DNA from: Terebella lapidaria
Lineage: Eukaryota; Annelida; Polychaeta; Terebellida; Terebellidae
Length of the DNA stretch: 64,000 bases
Assembly: GCA_949152475.1 (NCBI GenBank)
Contig: OX424555.1
Span: forward strand, 14,464,868 to 14,528,867
Direction: 5' to 3'
The notes under the pieces were generated by a model. That model ran no database searches, was not told the origin of the DNA, and was given only the letters and a program-made list of their open reading frames with translations. Every line of letters begins with the position of its first letter. Within the stretch, counting starts at the first letter, position 1. This document shows, in pieces, positions 15,780 through 27,023 of the stretch. The translations under genes were made by a program, and so were the position numbers.

Positions 15780-16163
15780 TTAAAAAACAGCCAGCCCATT
15801 TAGGTTTCTTTGAGTCGTCTCAGATCTGCCAAGGCGAGAGGACGACGGTGAGGCATGGTCATGTGCTCCTGTCCCCCTCGTTCTGGCTAGAGGTTCCTAG
15901 GACCCGGGGACAATTCTAAATGGGGGCCCAGGAGGGAGCCTACTTTGATCCGGTGTTCATGCATCTGGATTGGTACTCTCGCCCTAGGATGGTGCGTACA
16001 GGATCTGACAGACCATCAGGCTATCTGGGCTCTATCCCCGTGGTGCATCCTCGGTGAGGCCGGCCAGCAACACGCCCATGTGCTTGTGTTCCGGGATGCC
16101 GGTCACATGGCATTCGTGTTCGACACACCGAGCTACATAACTATGATGATGTATTTCTGATTT
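15780..16163 (+). pseudogene. Decayed coding-like fragment, function unknown
   Basis: GC-rich sequence with a plausible reading (for example GAYFDPVFMHLDWYS, then after a frame change AHVLVFRDAGHMAFVFD) ending in TGA at 16158-16160. I do not recognise the family. It follows the 13.6-15.66 kb relic after about 120 bp of AT-rich DNA and may be another part of the same element. Confidence 0.3.
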
Positions 16164-16299
16164 TGTGTATCGGCAGGACCCATACGGGGAACTAGCACCT
16201 GATTATAGTTAAGTAGTTACGGCCCCTGCCATGCCCATGCCACAGTGCGGGGCACTTGGGCCCTAGGTAGCAGGCGCCAAATATTACATATAGCTAAGG

Positions 16300-16870
16300 T
16301 ACGTATTTTAAGCACATAGGAAGTCATTATGGTGGATCTTTTGGTGACCTCGAACATGGTGTTGGATGACCTTGAGGTGTAAGCGTCAAGGTCACGTCTG
16401 ACCTGAGAGGTGTAAATAGTCTGTGCAGGCATTAATCTTGTAGATAGAGCTTACGATTATATTATTAGCATATAAAAAGTCATGTATGATGAATCTATTG
16501 GTGACCTTGAACTTGCCCCCAAGTCTCGAGGTATCATCTAACCTGGATTGTGTAAATTGGCATCCGCAGTGAAAACGCTTGTAGATAGTGCTTAGGTTCG
16601 TATGGTAAGCATATAGAGAGTCATATGTGCTCGATCTTTTCAGGATCTTGAACTTGACCTCAGGAAAGCTTGAGTGGTAACTCTCAAGGTCACATTTATT
16701 TTGACCTGAAAATGTGAATTCTCCTCTGCAGATAAAGTGGATGGTAAAAGGGTTTAGGTTTATGTTATGAGCATATAGAAAGCCATGTATTATGGATCTT
16801 TTGGTGACCTTGAACTCAGATGACCTTGAGTGGTGAATCTCTAGGTCACATTGTCAATGTCACAAGAGTT
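16300..16870. repeat. Diverged tandem repeat (about 155 bp) with TGACCTTGAACTTGACC core
   Basis: Four units can be recognised from the recurring AGCATATAGAAAGTCAT-like anchor at about 16312, 16469, 16609 and 16771. In each, GGATCTTTTGGTGACCTTGAAC and later a CTTGAGTGGT..TCAAGGTCACA-like segment follow. Units are 140-162 bp and well diverged. The same family recurs at 56.04-56.26 and 63.3-63.49 kb. Confidence 0.75.
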
Positions 16871-16879
16871 TTCTTTGAA

Positions 16880-17730
16880 TTCTCGCATCATTTTCAAAAT
16901 GGAAAATATTTGGATGAAAAAAGCCCAATTTTGGGACTTTACCATCAATTCAAACGTGTTCTCTTCCTGGACCATTTTGTCGAATATATCTCTAAACTTT
17001 GTGTGTTGATACTATGGGATTGACCCAACAAACTGTTTTTTTTCTTCTAAATTTTGAACCCGTTCATTTTTTTTTTCTGAAAATGTTAATTTTCGAAAAT
17101 TGGATTTCGTCCTTTCGCGTTTACATTCGAATATTTTTGAAATTTTGAACCAAGATACTGAAAATAACTGCAAGAATGAGGTATAATTTTTGGGTTTGGA
17201 ATTTCCGAATTACTTTCAAAATGGCGGTCAATTTCGACCAAAAACGCCCAGTTTTGGACTTTGCAATATTATTCAAACGTATTCTCCTCCGAGACCGTTT
17301 GATGGAATTTGTTGAAACTTCATGTGTGGACACTGTGGGATATAGTCCCCACAATTCCTCCTTCATTTTATTTCTGGCAAATTATTTTAAGTTTGAAAAA
17401 AATGACACTTAATCAAAACGCGATATCTTTAAGTTGACGAACATATAAAAACGCGATATCTTTAAGTTGACGAACATATATTTCTGAAATTTTAAACAAA
17501 ATGAAAAAGAATACATGTATTTTTCAGTTTGTTTAGTTTTGCATTTTTTCTCGAATTGGTGGTCCATTTTGACAAACAAACCCACCCTGTTCTGAATTTT
17601 TATATTTCCAGACGTCTCCTTTGAGACCGCTGGATGGAATCTTTCGAAACTTTGTGTAGATATTATGGGATAATCCCTGCAAACTTATCTTCAAATGGCA
17701 GGAAACCTCCAAGCAGCCATTCACCTGAAC
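16880..17730. repeat. Three diverged repeat units upstream of the CDC25 array
   Basis: Similar blocks at about 16900-17050, 17210-17360 and 17540-17690 share CCCAGTTTTGGACTTT, ATTCAAACGTATTCTCC, GATGGAATTTGTTGAAAC and TATGGGATAGTCCC-like sequence, with T-rich spacers. The last block is also found, more intact, inside the CDC25 repeat units (for example near 25,925-26,020), so it marks the left edge of the amplified segment. Confidence 0.65.
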
Positions 17731-18530
17731 ATCTTAGCATCTTGTATACAATTAACTTTTAATACTAATAAATAATTAGCATTTGATAAAGCACTCACAT
17801 CAATTAAACCATTCTGAGGTGATCAAGTTAATCAACCAAGGGTGCCAATTGAAGGTTCGTAATTTTATGCACGTTAGTGGATTTCAACATTTGAAGAAAT
17901 AGGGTGTATACATTGCACAACGATCATTGCGAACCTTCAGAACATTAGTAACATTAAAGGGCATATCCTGTTTATAGAATCATGCTTGCTTCGTTCAGTG
18001 TCAACATGAATTTTGAACATGCCATGTGAAGTTTTATCCACTCTCAGCTTTTCTACAAAATGTTCTGAAATTCCAAGCTGTTTTATCATCCAATTTCTTG
18101 CATACCAGGAAAGGCGTTCAGCTCCAGCAAATGAACATGAAATATCACTTTTCCCGGAAAACTGAACAACTTTTGACCCAAGCACAAATGTTTAAAATTG
18201 TACAGCTTTTGCCACTCTGTCGCAATGAAAGATACTGACACATTCTTATAATATTGGAGTTGATGACACATTCTGGTAAATTACTGAGTGAAGTAAATAT
18301 TCGCAAGTCGGATCAAAGCACATTAATGTAAACAAGTTGAATCACTGTTAATTACACAGACATGCAAAACTCAGCAAGATAAACATGTTGTAATTGCACT
18401 TATGGATTGCAAAATTGTGTCATCCTGATTGTTTTCACAAATGTCATCCCAATCGCACGGGTCATTAAACATGACAGAAAACTGAATTGTGTTCAAGGCA
18501 TGGTGTGTCAAGAAGATCAGCTAGGCCTAA

Positions 18531-18536
18531 TATAAA
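18531..18536 (+). promoter_or_regulatory. TATA box conserved in all CDC25 copies
   Basis: TATAAA within CTAATATAAAGGAGCCAGA lies 85-86 bp before every start codon: 18531, 24541, 26939, 29336, 31733, 32502, 34466 and 37048. The following AGTCTGCAGAACTACACAT is also conserved and probably holds the transcription start. Such strict spacing suggests a real core promoter carried within the duplicated unit. Confidence 0.75.
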
Positions 18537-18616
18537 GGAGCCAGAGTCTGCAGAACTACACATAGCATTTTGATACATTTCGCGCTGACTTATTTCAGAA
18601 CACAACTGAACTGGGG

Positions 18617-19609
18617 ATGAATTCCAGATTGAAATACAACATTGAGCAAGAAGATGGCGTCCGTACAACCTTGATCTTTGACCTGGACGAAGACTCCAAT
18701 GACAGTGGGATTGGCTGCGAAGACTATGACAGCGGCGTCAGTTCGGGAGACAGCTTTTCTCTGGAGGAGGATGATCATCTGTCTGACTTCTCAGGCTTCG
18801 GTGGGCTTCTGAACTCAAACAGAGAAGGTACAGAACACAGCATCCAGGATTTGATCACAACCGACTCTATCGCTCATCCAAAGTCAATACTGATATCTAA
18901 AAAAAGACGGTCATCATTTGAAGATGACTTTGGGGACGAAGATTTTACACCGAGGAAGAGATCGAGAACATCTGACCACCCATCATCTCAAGAGGTAGGA
19001 CTGGACAAGACAGACTTTGAATTAGAAGACGGCCTTGTTGGTGACAAAAGTCGGCATTTTCTTTTGCCGTCGATCAATGGGAAGCACAAAGATCTCAAGT
19101 GTATTTCACCTCAAACTCTAACAGATCTTATTAACACGAAACCTTCTGAAACCGTGGAAAGTTACACTATAGTCGACTGCAGATATCCATATGAATACGA
19201 AGGAGGACACATTGAGGGGGCAGTCAACATATGGCAAAGAACTGACATGGAAAACTTCTTTCTCGATGAACGTGAAATACTATCTCCATCACAGAAGCGG
19301 AATATCGTGATCTTCCACTGTGAGTTTTCCTCCAAGAGGGGTCCTGACATGGCCAGATATCTGCGTCAGATCGATCGGGAAGCTAACTCAGAGCATTACC
19401 CGGCACTGCACTACCCAGAGATTTATATACTAGAGGGAGGTTACAAAGCTTTCTTTCACAATAGCCGAGATCTATGTGTGCCTCAGTCATACAAACCCAT
19501 GGATCACCCAGCACACGTCCAAGATCTCAAATACTGCAGACGAAAGTCCAGATCTCAGAAGCGGTCCAAGTCGTCACGGAAACACCGGGGTTTCAATCTT
19601 TGCATCTGA
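18617..19609 (+). CDS. CDC25-like dual-specificity phosphatase, copy A
   Basis: A 330-residue single-exon CDC25 (M-phase inducer phosphatase) that would remove inhibitory phosphates from CDK Thr14/Tyr15. The C-terminal half is the rhodanese-fold catalytic domain (about residues 165-305): IVDCRYPYEYEGGHI, then the active-site loop HCEFSSKRGP with Cys235 and Arg241 (HCX5R intact), HYPALHYPEIYILEGGYK and CRRKSRS. The N-terminus is short for the family and acidic, with two DSG motifs (DSNDSGIGC and YDSGVSSGDS) resembling SCF-beta-TrCP degrons, and a basic SKKRR/TPRKRSR segment (residues about 94-116) that could be a nuclear signal containing a CDK-type TPRK site. It lacks the four residues RRES present in the other copies near position 68. 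The absence of introns suggests a retrocopy origin. The catalytic identity is firm; the in vivo role is inferred. Confidence 0.95.
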   Translation: MNSRLKYNIEQEDGVRTTLIFDLDEDSNDSGIGCEDYDSGVSSGDSFSLEEDDHLSDFSGFGGLLNSNREGTEHSIQDLITTDSIAHPKSILISKKRRSSFEDDFGDEDFTPRKRSRTSDHPSSQEVGLDKTDFELEDGLVGDKSRHFLLPSINGKHKDLKCISPQTLTDLINTKPSETVESYTIVDCRYPYEYEGGHIEGAVNIWQRTDMENFFLDEREILSPSQKRNIVIFHCEFSSKRGPDMARYLRQIDREANSEHYPALHYPEIYILEGGYKAFFHNSRDLCVPQSYKPMDHPAHVQDLKYCRRKSRSQKRSKSSRKHRGFNLCI

Positions 19610-19703
19610 TATACTATTTTGTATTTTGTTATACAACTGTAAAGTTTGTTAATTTTGTCGATGTCATTTGTTGATGTTTTTGTTATTTTGTTATTATTTA
19701 CTC

Positions 19704-19709
19704 AATAAA
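19704..19709 (+). terminator. Poly(A) signal conserved in the CDC25 copies
   Basis: AATAAA in ACTCAATAAAACTCCATTACAA-type context, about 95-110 bp after the stop codon: 19704 (A), 25726 (B), 28123 (C), 30520 (D), 33686 (F), 38233 (H). In G it is displaced to 35891 by a rearranged insert; E has lost it. Confidence 0.75.
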
Positions 19710-20094
19710 ACCCCATTACAATGACATATTCCTCTGAATCTGATATAACCAAGAAACCAATTACTCCAGTCCAAACAGGCGTCCAGGTTTCAAAAATCAC
19801 CAAACTGTCATGGAGACCTAAGGGTTGAGAAACACAGTAAAGGATTTGAATGTTGTAGTCAATATGTATAATATGTTATATTTGTAAAAAAAAACTCTCT
19901 GAGTGCAAAGGTCTGTTTGCAGGTATGTAATATGTAAATTTCACATATTATAAAGTCATGTATAACAACTCAAGCTTAGCTTGCAAACATACGGCACTCT
20001 GTTGCATTTTCCTGTCAAAGAGCATGTCAATAGCTCACACAATAACAAAATAGAGATATCACAAGAACAAGTGAAAGTCATCAATATATAGTAA
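19710..20094. other. 3' flank of CDC25 copy A
   Basis: This matches the flank after copy H (38,240-38,625) closely and part of the flank after copy F, so it is a normal component of the repeat unit rather than LINE sequence. The match ends near 20,090, where the LINE begins. Confidence 0.7.
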
Positions 20095-22685
20095 TTATAG
20101 TATAACAAATATAGGTTCAATAGAGGTTATAGGTTCAATAGAGAATGTAAACTAAAACGGGCACAATACTTCAAAATGAAACGTAATATAATTCGTAAGG
20201 GGCATGGAAAACCAAAGATGCAGGATGAGCTAAGTCTATTGTATAAGGATTATAAAAAGTTTGTTAAAAAGCACTCAAAAAACTATTTCAAAACAGTCCA
20301 TGATAAATTGATGAGTTGTCAGGCCTCAAATCCCAAGGAATTTTGGTCATTGTTAAATGATGCTGGTTGGGACTCGCATTGTAGTACGACTGAGATGGAC
20401 TTGCAATTATTTTATGATCACTTCAAGAATCTTGCCCAAGCTGATAACGATAATAATGAATGTAATGATAGTGGTCCTCCTTTGGATCCTTCAGTGTCAA
20501 TGCATTCTATAAATGAGTCTATCAACAGGCCCTTTACACCTGAAGAAATATTATATGTCTCTCCTAAACTTAAAAATGGGAAGGCTTATGGCCCGGACCT
20601 AATAATCAATGAATTCCTGAAAAATTGCCCTCACAGGATGATTTTAATTATAAACAGGTTATTTAATACAGTACTTGATTCAGGGTTGATACCTAACAGT
20701 TGGTGTTTGGGGTTAATAAAGCCTCTGTACAAGGGAAAGGGGAATAGATCTAACCCAGATAACTATAGAGGTATTACAATTTGTGTAGGTAAGTTGTTCA
20801 CTGCACTTGTTGGTAAACGTTTGACTAGTTATGTGGAGTCCTGTGGTATAATAGGGGAAGAGCAAGCAGGTTTTCGCCAAGGCTATTCAACCATTGATCA
20901 CATTTTTGTTTTGCACACTGTTATTGATTTATATCTTCGCAAATACAAAAGAGTATACTGTGCGTTTATTGACTATAAAAAGGCGTTTGATATGGTGGAT
21001 AGATCATCCCTGTGGATGAAGCTTGTTGCGTCTGGTGTCAATGGGAAAATATTCACTGTTATAAAGAATATGTATCTTAACGCTAAATCTTGTGTTAAAT
21101 TGTCCAGAACTGAATACTTTGAGTATTTTGCCTGCAATATTGGTGTACGTCAAGGAGAAAATTTATCACCATTACTGTTCGCATTGTACCTGAATGATTT
21201 TCAGTCACACTTGTGTTCAGCTTATAATGGTTTGAGCGACCTAACCTCTGATATCAATAATGATGATACCATGGACCTATTTTTACATCTTTTTGTACTT
21301 TTGTATGCTGATGATACCATTATTTTGGCCGAAAGTGAACATGACCTTCAACTGGCTTTGGATGCCACACTGATGTATTGTTACCAGTGGCACCTCACCG
21401 TGAACACAAGTAAAAGGCAAAAGGCAAAATAAGGAAACTACCAACAGTTAACTTCGGTGATACAGAATTGGAAATTGTTTTCCAATATATTTATTTAGGT
21501 ATCAACTTTAATTATAACAATTCATTTCGTAGAGCTATGTCTGATCTTGTGACCCATGCCAGAAAAGCTTTGTACAGTTTAACAGGTAAAACAAAGAAAT
21601 TACATTTACCTCTAGACATCCAGATTAAACTGTTCCATAGTTTAATAACACCTATCTTATTGTATGGCAGTGAGGTCTGGGGGTTTGAGGACACAACCCA
21701 GATTGATGTATTTCATAGAAATTTTTTTAAAAGTTTATTTGGTCTCAAAAGGTCTACTCCATCATGTATGTTGTATGGGGAAACTGGAGAAAGACCTATT
21801 TCCCATATTGTTGAAAACAGAATGTTAAATTACTGGTTCAGGGTTGTTACTGGCAAACAACAGAAATTGTCGTGTATCTTATATAAGTTAGTTAGAAACC
21901 TGTATACCAACCATGTTTACGAATCCAAATGGTTGTCGTGTGTCAAAAGTATACTTGATCGTAGAGGTTTTTCTAATATCTGGGATGTTGATTTTTGCGT
22001 GTATACTTGTTCCAGACAATGGTTTAAGAACTGTATCAAATTACGAGGGGAACGATATTAGTACGCAATCATGGTTTGAAGAGGTTTGGAATCATACACA
22101 GTGCTTAAACTACAGAATTTTTAAAGATAACTTTGGATTGGAAAGGTACATTCAAATTCTAGATTATCCAGATGCTGCAACTTTGTGCAAATTTAGGTGT
22201 CGAAATTCAAAACTACCGGTCTGTATTAGAGCACATACTGACCTCATGAATAATATATGTCAACTATGGGATGAAGGTCTCATAGGTGATGAGTTCCATT
22301 ACATTTTCCAATGTGATAAATTGGCCGATGCCAGAAAGCGGTACTTGCAGCACTATTACAGACTGAATCCAAATACTCAAAAGATGAAAGATTTATTCAG
22401 TTTATCCAGTAGAAGGAAGTTAAAGGATCTTGTTAAGTTAATTAAGGAAATTAACAGTGTGCTCTAGAATGTCTGATTTATGATTACTGGCGATACTGTA
22501 TACATTGTGTGTTTGAATTAAGTATGGTGCTTGCTAACTGATGTTGCTCAGTCACTGTAATCATCAGTACACGTACATTCGTTGTGGTGTTGAATGTTTT
22601 TTGTCACGCTCTGACATGTTTGTTATCCTTTCTCCCATGCCCCAGCCAGGGGTGGTTTGAGAAATAAAGTTATTATTATTATGAT
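20095..22685 (+). mobile_element. 5'-truncated non-LTR retrotransposon (LINE) with broken reverse transcriptase
   Basis: Frame one, 20176-21432, contains the reverse transcriptase core: KNGKAYGPDLIINEF, NYRGITICVGKLF, GEEQAGFRQGYSTIDHIF, AFIDYKKAFDMVD, GVRQGENLSPLLF and the catalytic LLYADDTIIL (Tyr-Ala-Asp-Asp at about 21304-21315). A frameshift near 21,410-21,440 moves the reading to 21468-22061 (YLGINFNYN, LLYGSEVWG), and another near 22,050 to a frame ending at 22467. No endonuclease domain is left upstream, so the copy is 5'-truncated, as is usual for LINE insertions. The 3' end has GAAATAAAGTTATTATTATT, a microsatellite tail. It resembles jockey/CR1/L2-like elements; the clade is not resolved. 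Confidence 0.93.
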
Positions 22686-22858
22686 GAAGTGTGTACAATT
22701 AACTTTTAATACTAACAAATAATGAGCATTTGATACAACATCCATATCAGTTAAACAATTCTGAGGTGATAAAGTTAATCAACCAAGGGTGCCAATTGAA
22801 GGTTCGTAATTTTATGCACATTAGTGGACTTTAATATTTGGAGAAATAGGGTGTATAC

Positions 22859-23922
22859 TAGAGCCCTGCGCGGGTCGCGGGTACCCGAGCGGGCTGCGGG
22901 TACCCGCAGGGCGGGGCGGGTGCGGGTTACCCGCATTGTCATGTTGCGGGTGCGGGGTGGGTGCGGGTTGTATCTCTATGTCGCGGTGCGGGTGCGGGTA
23001 CCCGCTGTAGAACTGGTGCGGGTGTGGGGCGGGTGCGGGTCGAAAAATCCATGTGCGGGTTTCTTGATAACCCGCAGCGTTGTTATGGCATGTGATATAT
23101 TTGATTTCATTGAGTCCTTTTCAGATGCTACCTGACACATGTAATTATTGCATGTTGTATGGCCTCAGATAAGCAGATGATTATTATTATCACTATGTAT
23201 TGCATGTAGTATTGTGTGGTTTCTAATTAGTGCCTCTACCCCAACACCCACATATTGCCCAAACATATGTCTATTAAATTACTTTCATTAGTGTGATTTC
23301 TATTGAAAGGAACAATAGGGAACTAGAAATTAACTTGTCAAGGGGGATTCAAACATATTCCATTTTGGAAAATACCGGGCTAATGGTGAAGTAATATCCG
23401 CATGCTGTGGTAATCCACATGTCATGGTGAGGGACTTCAAAGTACAATAGACTCGTCTGGCTGTGTGTTGTGACAAAGGCGACTGGGCCACGTACTGTAA
23501 TCACACTGCCCCAGTCTATGCATACATCTTGTAATCATCTGCTTCTGGATCTTTAGAATTTACTGAACTATGGATCAAACTGTACTTGTGATACGGAGTT
23601 GATCCGTATTGGCAGGGACCGTAGTGGGTTTCACTTGGATATAAATATGAAAGATCTCTGATGTTTCACTCAGATAAAAACAACACCGCTGAGTAAACCT
23701 TCAGTACTGTGTTGTATTTGTTGCGGGTTAATTGCGGGTGCGGGGCGGGTGCGGGCTCAATCACTGCGGGGCAGGGCGGGTGCGGGTTGAACTTTGCACA
23801 TGCGGGTTGGGTGCGGGCTGCCCGCAGGCTAAGGGTGCGGGTGCGGGTGCGGGGCGGGTGCGGGTTTAATACTTGCGGGGCGGGTGGGGGAGCCACTTTT
23901 TTTCGGCCCGCGCAGGGCTCTA
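22859..23922. mobile_element. hAT foldback element with GC-rich GCGGG subterminal repeats
   Basis: The element begins TAGAGCCCTGCGCGGG and ends with the inverse, flanked by a perfect 8-bp duplication GTGTATAC (22851-22858 and 23923-23930). About 220 bp at each end consist of repeated GCGGGTGCGGG-type motifs in opposite orientation; the 600-bp centre is AT-rich and non-coding. The same site in units A, C, D, E and H has a single GTGTATAC and no insert, confirming the insertion. It has no transposase, so it was mobilised in trans. Confidence 0.93.
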
Positions 23923-24626
23923 GTGTATACACTGCACAACGATCATTTTGAACCTTCAGAACCTTCGTAACATTATAGTGCATATCCTGTTTATAAAATC
24001 ATGCTTGTTTCGTTCAGTGTCAAATCTGGATTTTAAACATGATATGTGAAGTTTCATAAACTCTCAGCTTTTCTACAAAATGTTCGGAAATTCCAAGCTG
24101 TTTTATCATCCAATTTCATGCAAACCGGGAAAGGCGTTCAGCTCCAGCAAATGAACTTGAAATATCACTTCCCGGAAAACTGAACAACGTTTGACCAAAA
24201 CCCAAATGCTTAAAATTGTTGCCACTCTGTCGCAATGAAAGATACTGACACATTCTTATAATATTGGAGTTGATGACACATTCTGGTAAATTACTGAGTG
24301 AAGTAAATATTCGCAAGTCGGATCAAAGCACATTACTATAAACAAGTTTAATCACTGTTAATTACATAGACATGAAAAACTCGGCAAGATAAACATGATA
24401 TAATTGCACTTATGTATTGCATAGTTGTGTCATCCTGATTGTTTTCACAAATGTCATCCCAATCACACGGGTCATTAAACATGACAGAAAACTGAATTGT
24501 GTTCAAGGCATGGTGTGTCAAGAAGATCAGCTAGGCCTAATATAAAGGAGCCAGAGTCTGCAGAACTACACATAGCATCTTGATACATTTCGCGCTGACT
24601 TATTTCAGAACACAACTAAACAGAGG

Positions 24627-25631
24627 ATGAATTCCAGATTGAAATACATTATTGAGCAAGAAGATGGCGTCCGTACAACCTTGCTCTTTGACCTGGATGA
24701 AGACTCCAATGACAGTGGGATTGGCTGCGAAGACTATGACAGCGGCGTCAGTTCGGGAGACAGCTTTTCTCTGGAGGAGGATGATCATCTGTCTGACTTC
24801 TCAGGCTTCGGTGGGCTTCTGAACTCAAGGCGAGAGTCAAACAGAGAATGTACAGAACACAGCATCCAGGATTTGATCACAACCGACTCTATCGCTCACC
24901 CAAAGTCAATACTGATATCTAAGAAAAGACGGTCATCATTTGAAGATGACTTTGGGGACGAAGATTTTACACCGAGGAAGAGATCGAGAACATCTGACCA
25001 CCCATCATCTCAAGACGTAGGACTGGACAAGACAGACTTTGAGATAGAAGACGGCCTTGTTGGTGACAAAAGTCGGCATTTTATTTTGCCGTCGATCAAT
25101 GGGAAGCACAAAGATCTCAAGTGTATTTCGCCTCAAACTCTAACAGATCTTATTAACACGAAACCTTCTGAAACCGTCGAAAGTTACACTATAGTCGACT
25201 GCAGATATCCATATGAATACGAAGGAGGACACATTGAGGGGGCAGTCAACATATGGCAAAGAACTGACTTGGAAAACTACTTTCTCAATAAAAGTGAAAT
25301 ACTATCTCGATCGCAGAAGCGAAATATCGTGATTTTCCACTGTGAGTTTTCCTCCAGGAGAGGTCCTGACATGGCCAGACATCTGCGTCAGATCGATCGG
25401 GAAGCTAATTCAGAGCATTACCCGGCACTGCACTACCCAGAGATTTATATACTAGAGGGAGGTTACAAAGCTTTTTTCCACAACAGCCAAGACCTCTGTG
25501 AGCCTCAGTTATACAAACCCATGGATCACCCAGCACACGTCCAAGATCTCAAATACTGCAGACGAAAGTCCAGATCTCTGAAGCGGTCCAAGTCGTCACG
25601 GGGACTCCGGGATTTCAATCTTTGCATCTGA
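24627..25631 (+). CDS. CDC25-like phosphatase, copy B
   Basis: 334 aa, intact. The catalytic loop is HCEFSSRRGP (Cys239, Arg245). The 5' UTR and first 60 codons resemble copy A (MNSRLKY, LEEDDHLSDFSGF), whereas the 3' half has markers ILPSING, DLENYFLNKSEIL and MARHLRQ that recur unchanged in C and D. It is thus the apparent source of the 3' halves of C and D. The upstream block is interrupted by the hAT element, but the TATA region is untouched, so the promoter should be intact. Confidence 0.95.
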   Translation: MNSRLKYIIEQEDGVRTTLLFDLDEDSNDSGIGCEDYDSGVSSGDSFSLEEDDHLSDFSGFGGLLNSRRESNRECTEHSIQDLITTDSIAHPKSILISKKRRSSFEDDFGDEDFTPRKRSRTSDHPSSQDVGLDKTDFEIEDGLVGDKSRHFILPSINGKHKDLKCISPQTLTDLINTKPSETVESYTIVDCRYPYEYEGGHIEGAVNIWQRTDLENYFLNKSEILSRSQKRNIVIFHCEFSSRRGPDMARHLRQIDREANSEHYPALHYPEIYILEGGYKAFFHNSQDLCEPQLYKPMDHPAHVQDLKYCRRKSRSLKRSKSSRGLRDFNLCI

Positions 25632-27023
25632 TATACTATTTTGTATTTTGTTACACAACTGTAAAGTTTGTTAATTTTGTCGATGTCATTTTTTGATGTT
25701 TTTGTTATTTTGATATTATTTACTCAATAAAACTCCATTACAATGACATATGCCTCTGAATCTGATACATCCAAGAACCCAATTACTCCAGTCCAAACAG
25801 GTGTCCATGTTTCAATAATCACCAAACCGTCATGGAGACCCAGGGGTTTAGAAACACAGTGAAGGATTTGAATATTGTTGTCAATATGTAGAATATGTTA
25901 TATTTGTGTGAAAAAAATGATGAAAATCTTTGATGGAATGTTTCGAAATTTTGTGTTGATATTATGAGATAGTCCCTGCATATTTATGGTCAAATGACAT
26001 TGAAACCTCCAAACAACCATTCATCTGAACAATTCTCGGGATTTGTCAATTTCCTACTGTCGGGTAATTTAACTTAGCCCTCGGACTGATTATTTTATTG
26101 TCATTGACTCATTCAAGTCAATGAAATGAAGGTCATTCGACATAATGAAGTGTATGCAATTAACTTTTAATACTAACAAATAATGAGCATTTGATATAAC
26201 ATCCATATCAGTTAAACCATTCTGAGGTGATATAGCTAATCAACCAAGGGTTCCAATTGAAGGTTTGTAATTTATGCAAGTTAGTGGATTTTAATATTTG
26301 GAGAAATATGGTGTATACATTGCACGACGTTTATTGTGAACCTTCAGAACATTCGTAACATTATAGGGCATATCCTGTTTATAAAATCATGCTTGTTTCG
26401 TTCAGTGTCAAATATGGATTTTAAACACGACATGTGAAGATTTATCCTCTCTCAGCTTTTCTAAAAGATGTTCGGAAATTCCAAGCTGTTTTATCATCCA
26501 ATTTCTTGCATACCGGGAAAGGCGTTCAGCTCCAGCAAATGAACTTGAAACATCACTTTTCCCGGATAAATGAACAACGTTTGACCAAAACACAAATGCT
26601 CAAAATTGTACAGCTTTTGCCACTCTGTCGCAATGAAAGATACTGACACATTCTTATAATATTGGAGTTGATGACACATTCTGGTAAATTACTGAGTGAA
26701 GTAAATATTCGCAAGTCGGATCAAAGCACATTAATATAAAAAAGTTTAATCACTGTTAATTACATAGACATGAAAAACTCAGCAAGATAAACATGATATG
26801 ATTGCACTTATGCATTGCATAGTTGTGTCATCCTGATTGTTTCCACAAATGTCATCCCAATCACACGGGTCATTAAACATGACAGAAAACTGAATTGTGT
26901 TCAATGCACGGTGTGTCAAGAAGATCAGCTAGGCCTAATATAAAGGAGCCAGAGTCTGCAGAACTACACATATCTTCCCGATAATCTCTCGCCGACTTAC
27001 TTCGGAACACAACTAAACTGAGG

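Noticed and set aside
26434..26646. Recurring 70-codon frame upstream of CDC25 copies (also 18026, 28831, 31228, 36543)
   Set aside because: It is conserved only because the unit is duplicated. The opposite strand is equally open, the frame is damaged in units B and G, and no motif is seen. It could be revisited with ribosome profiling.
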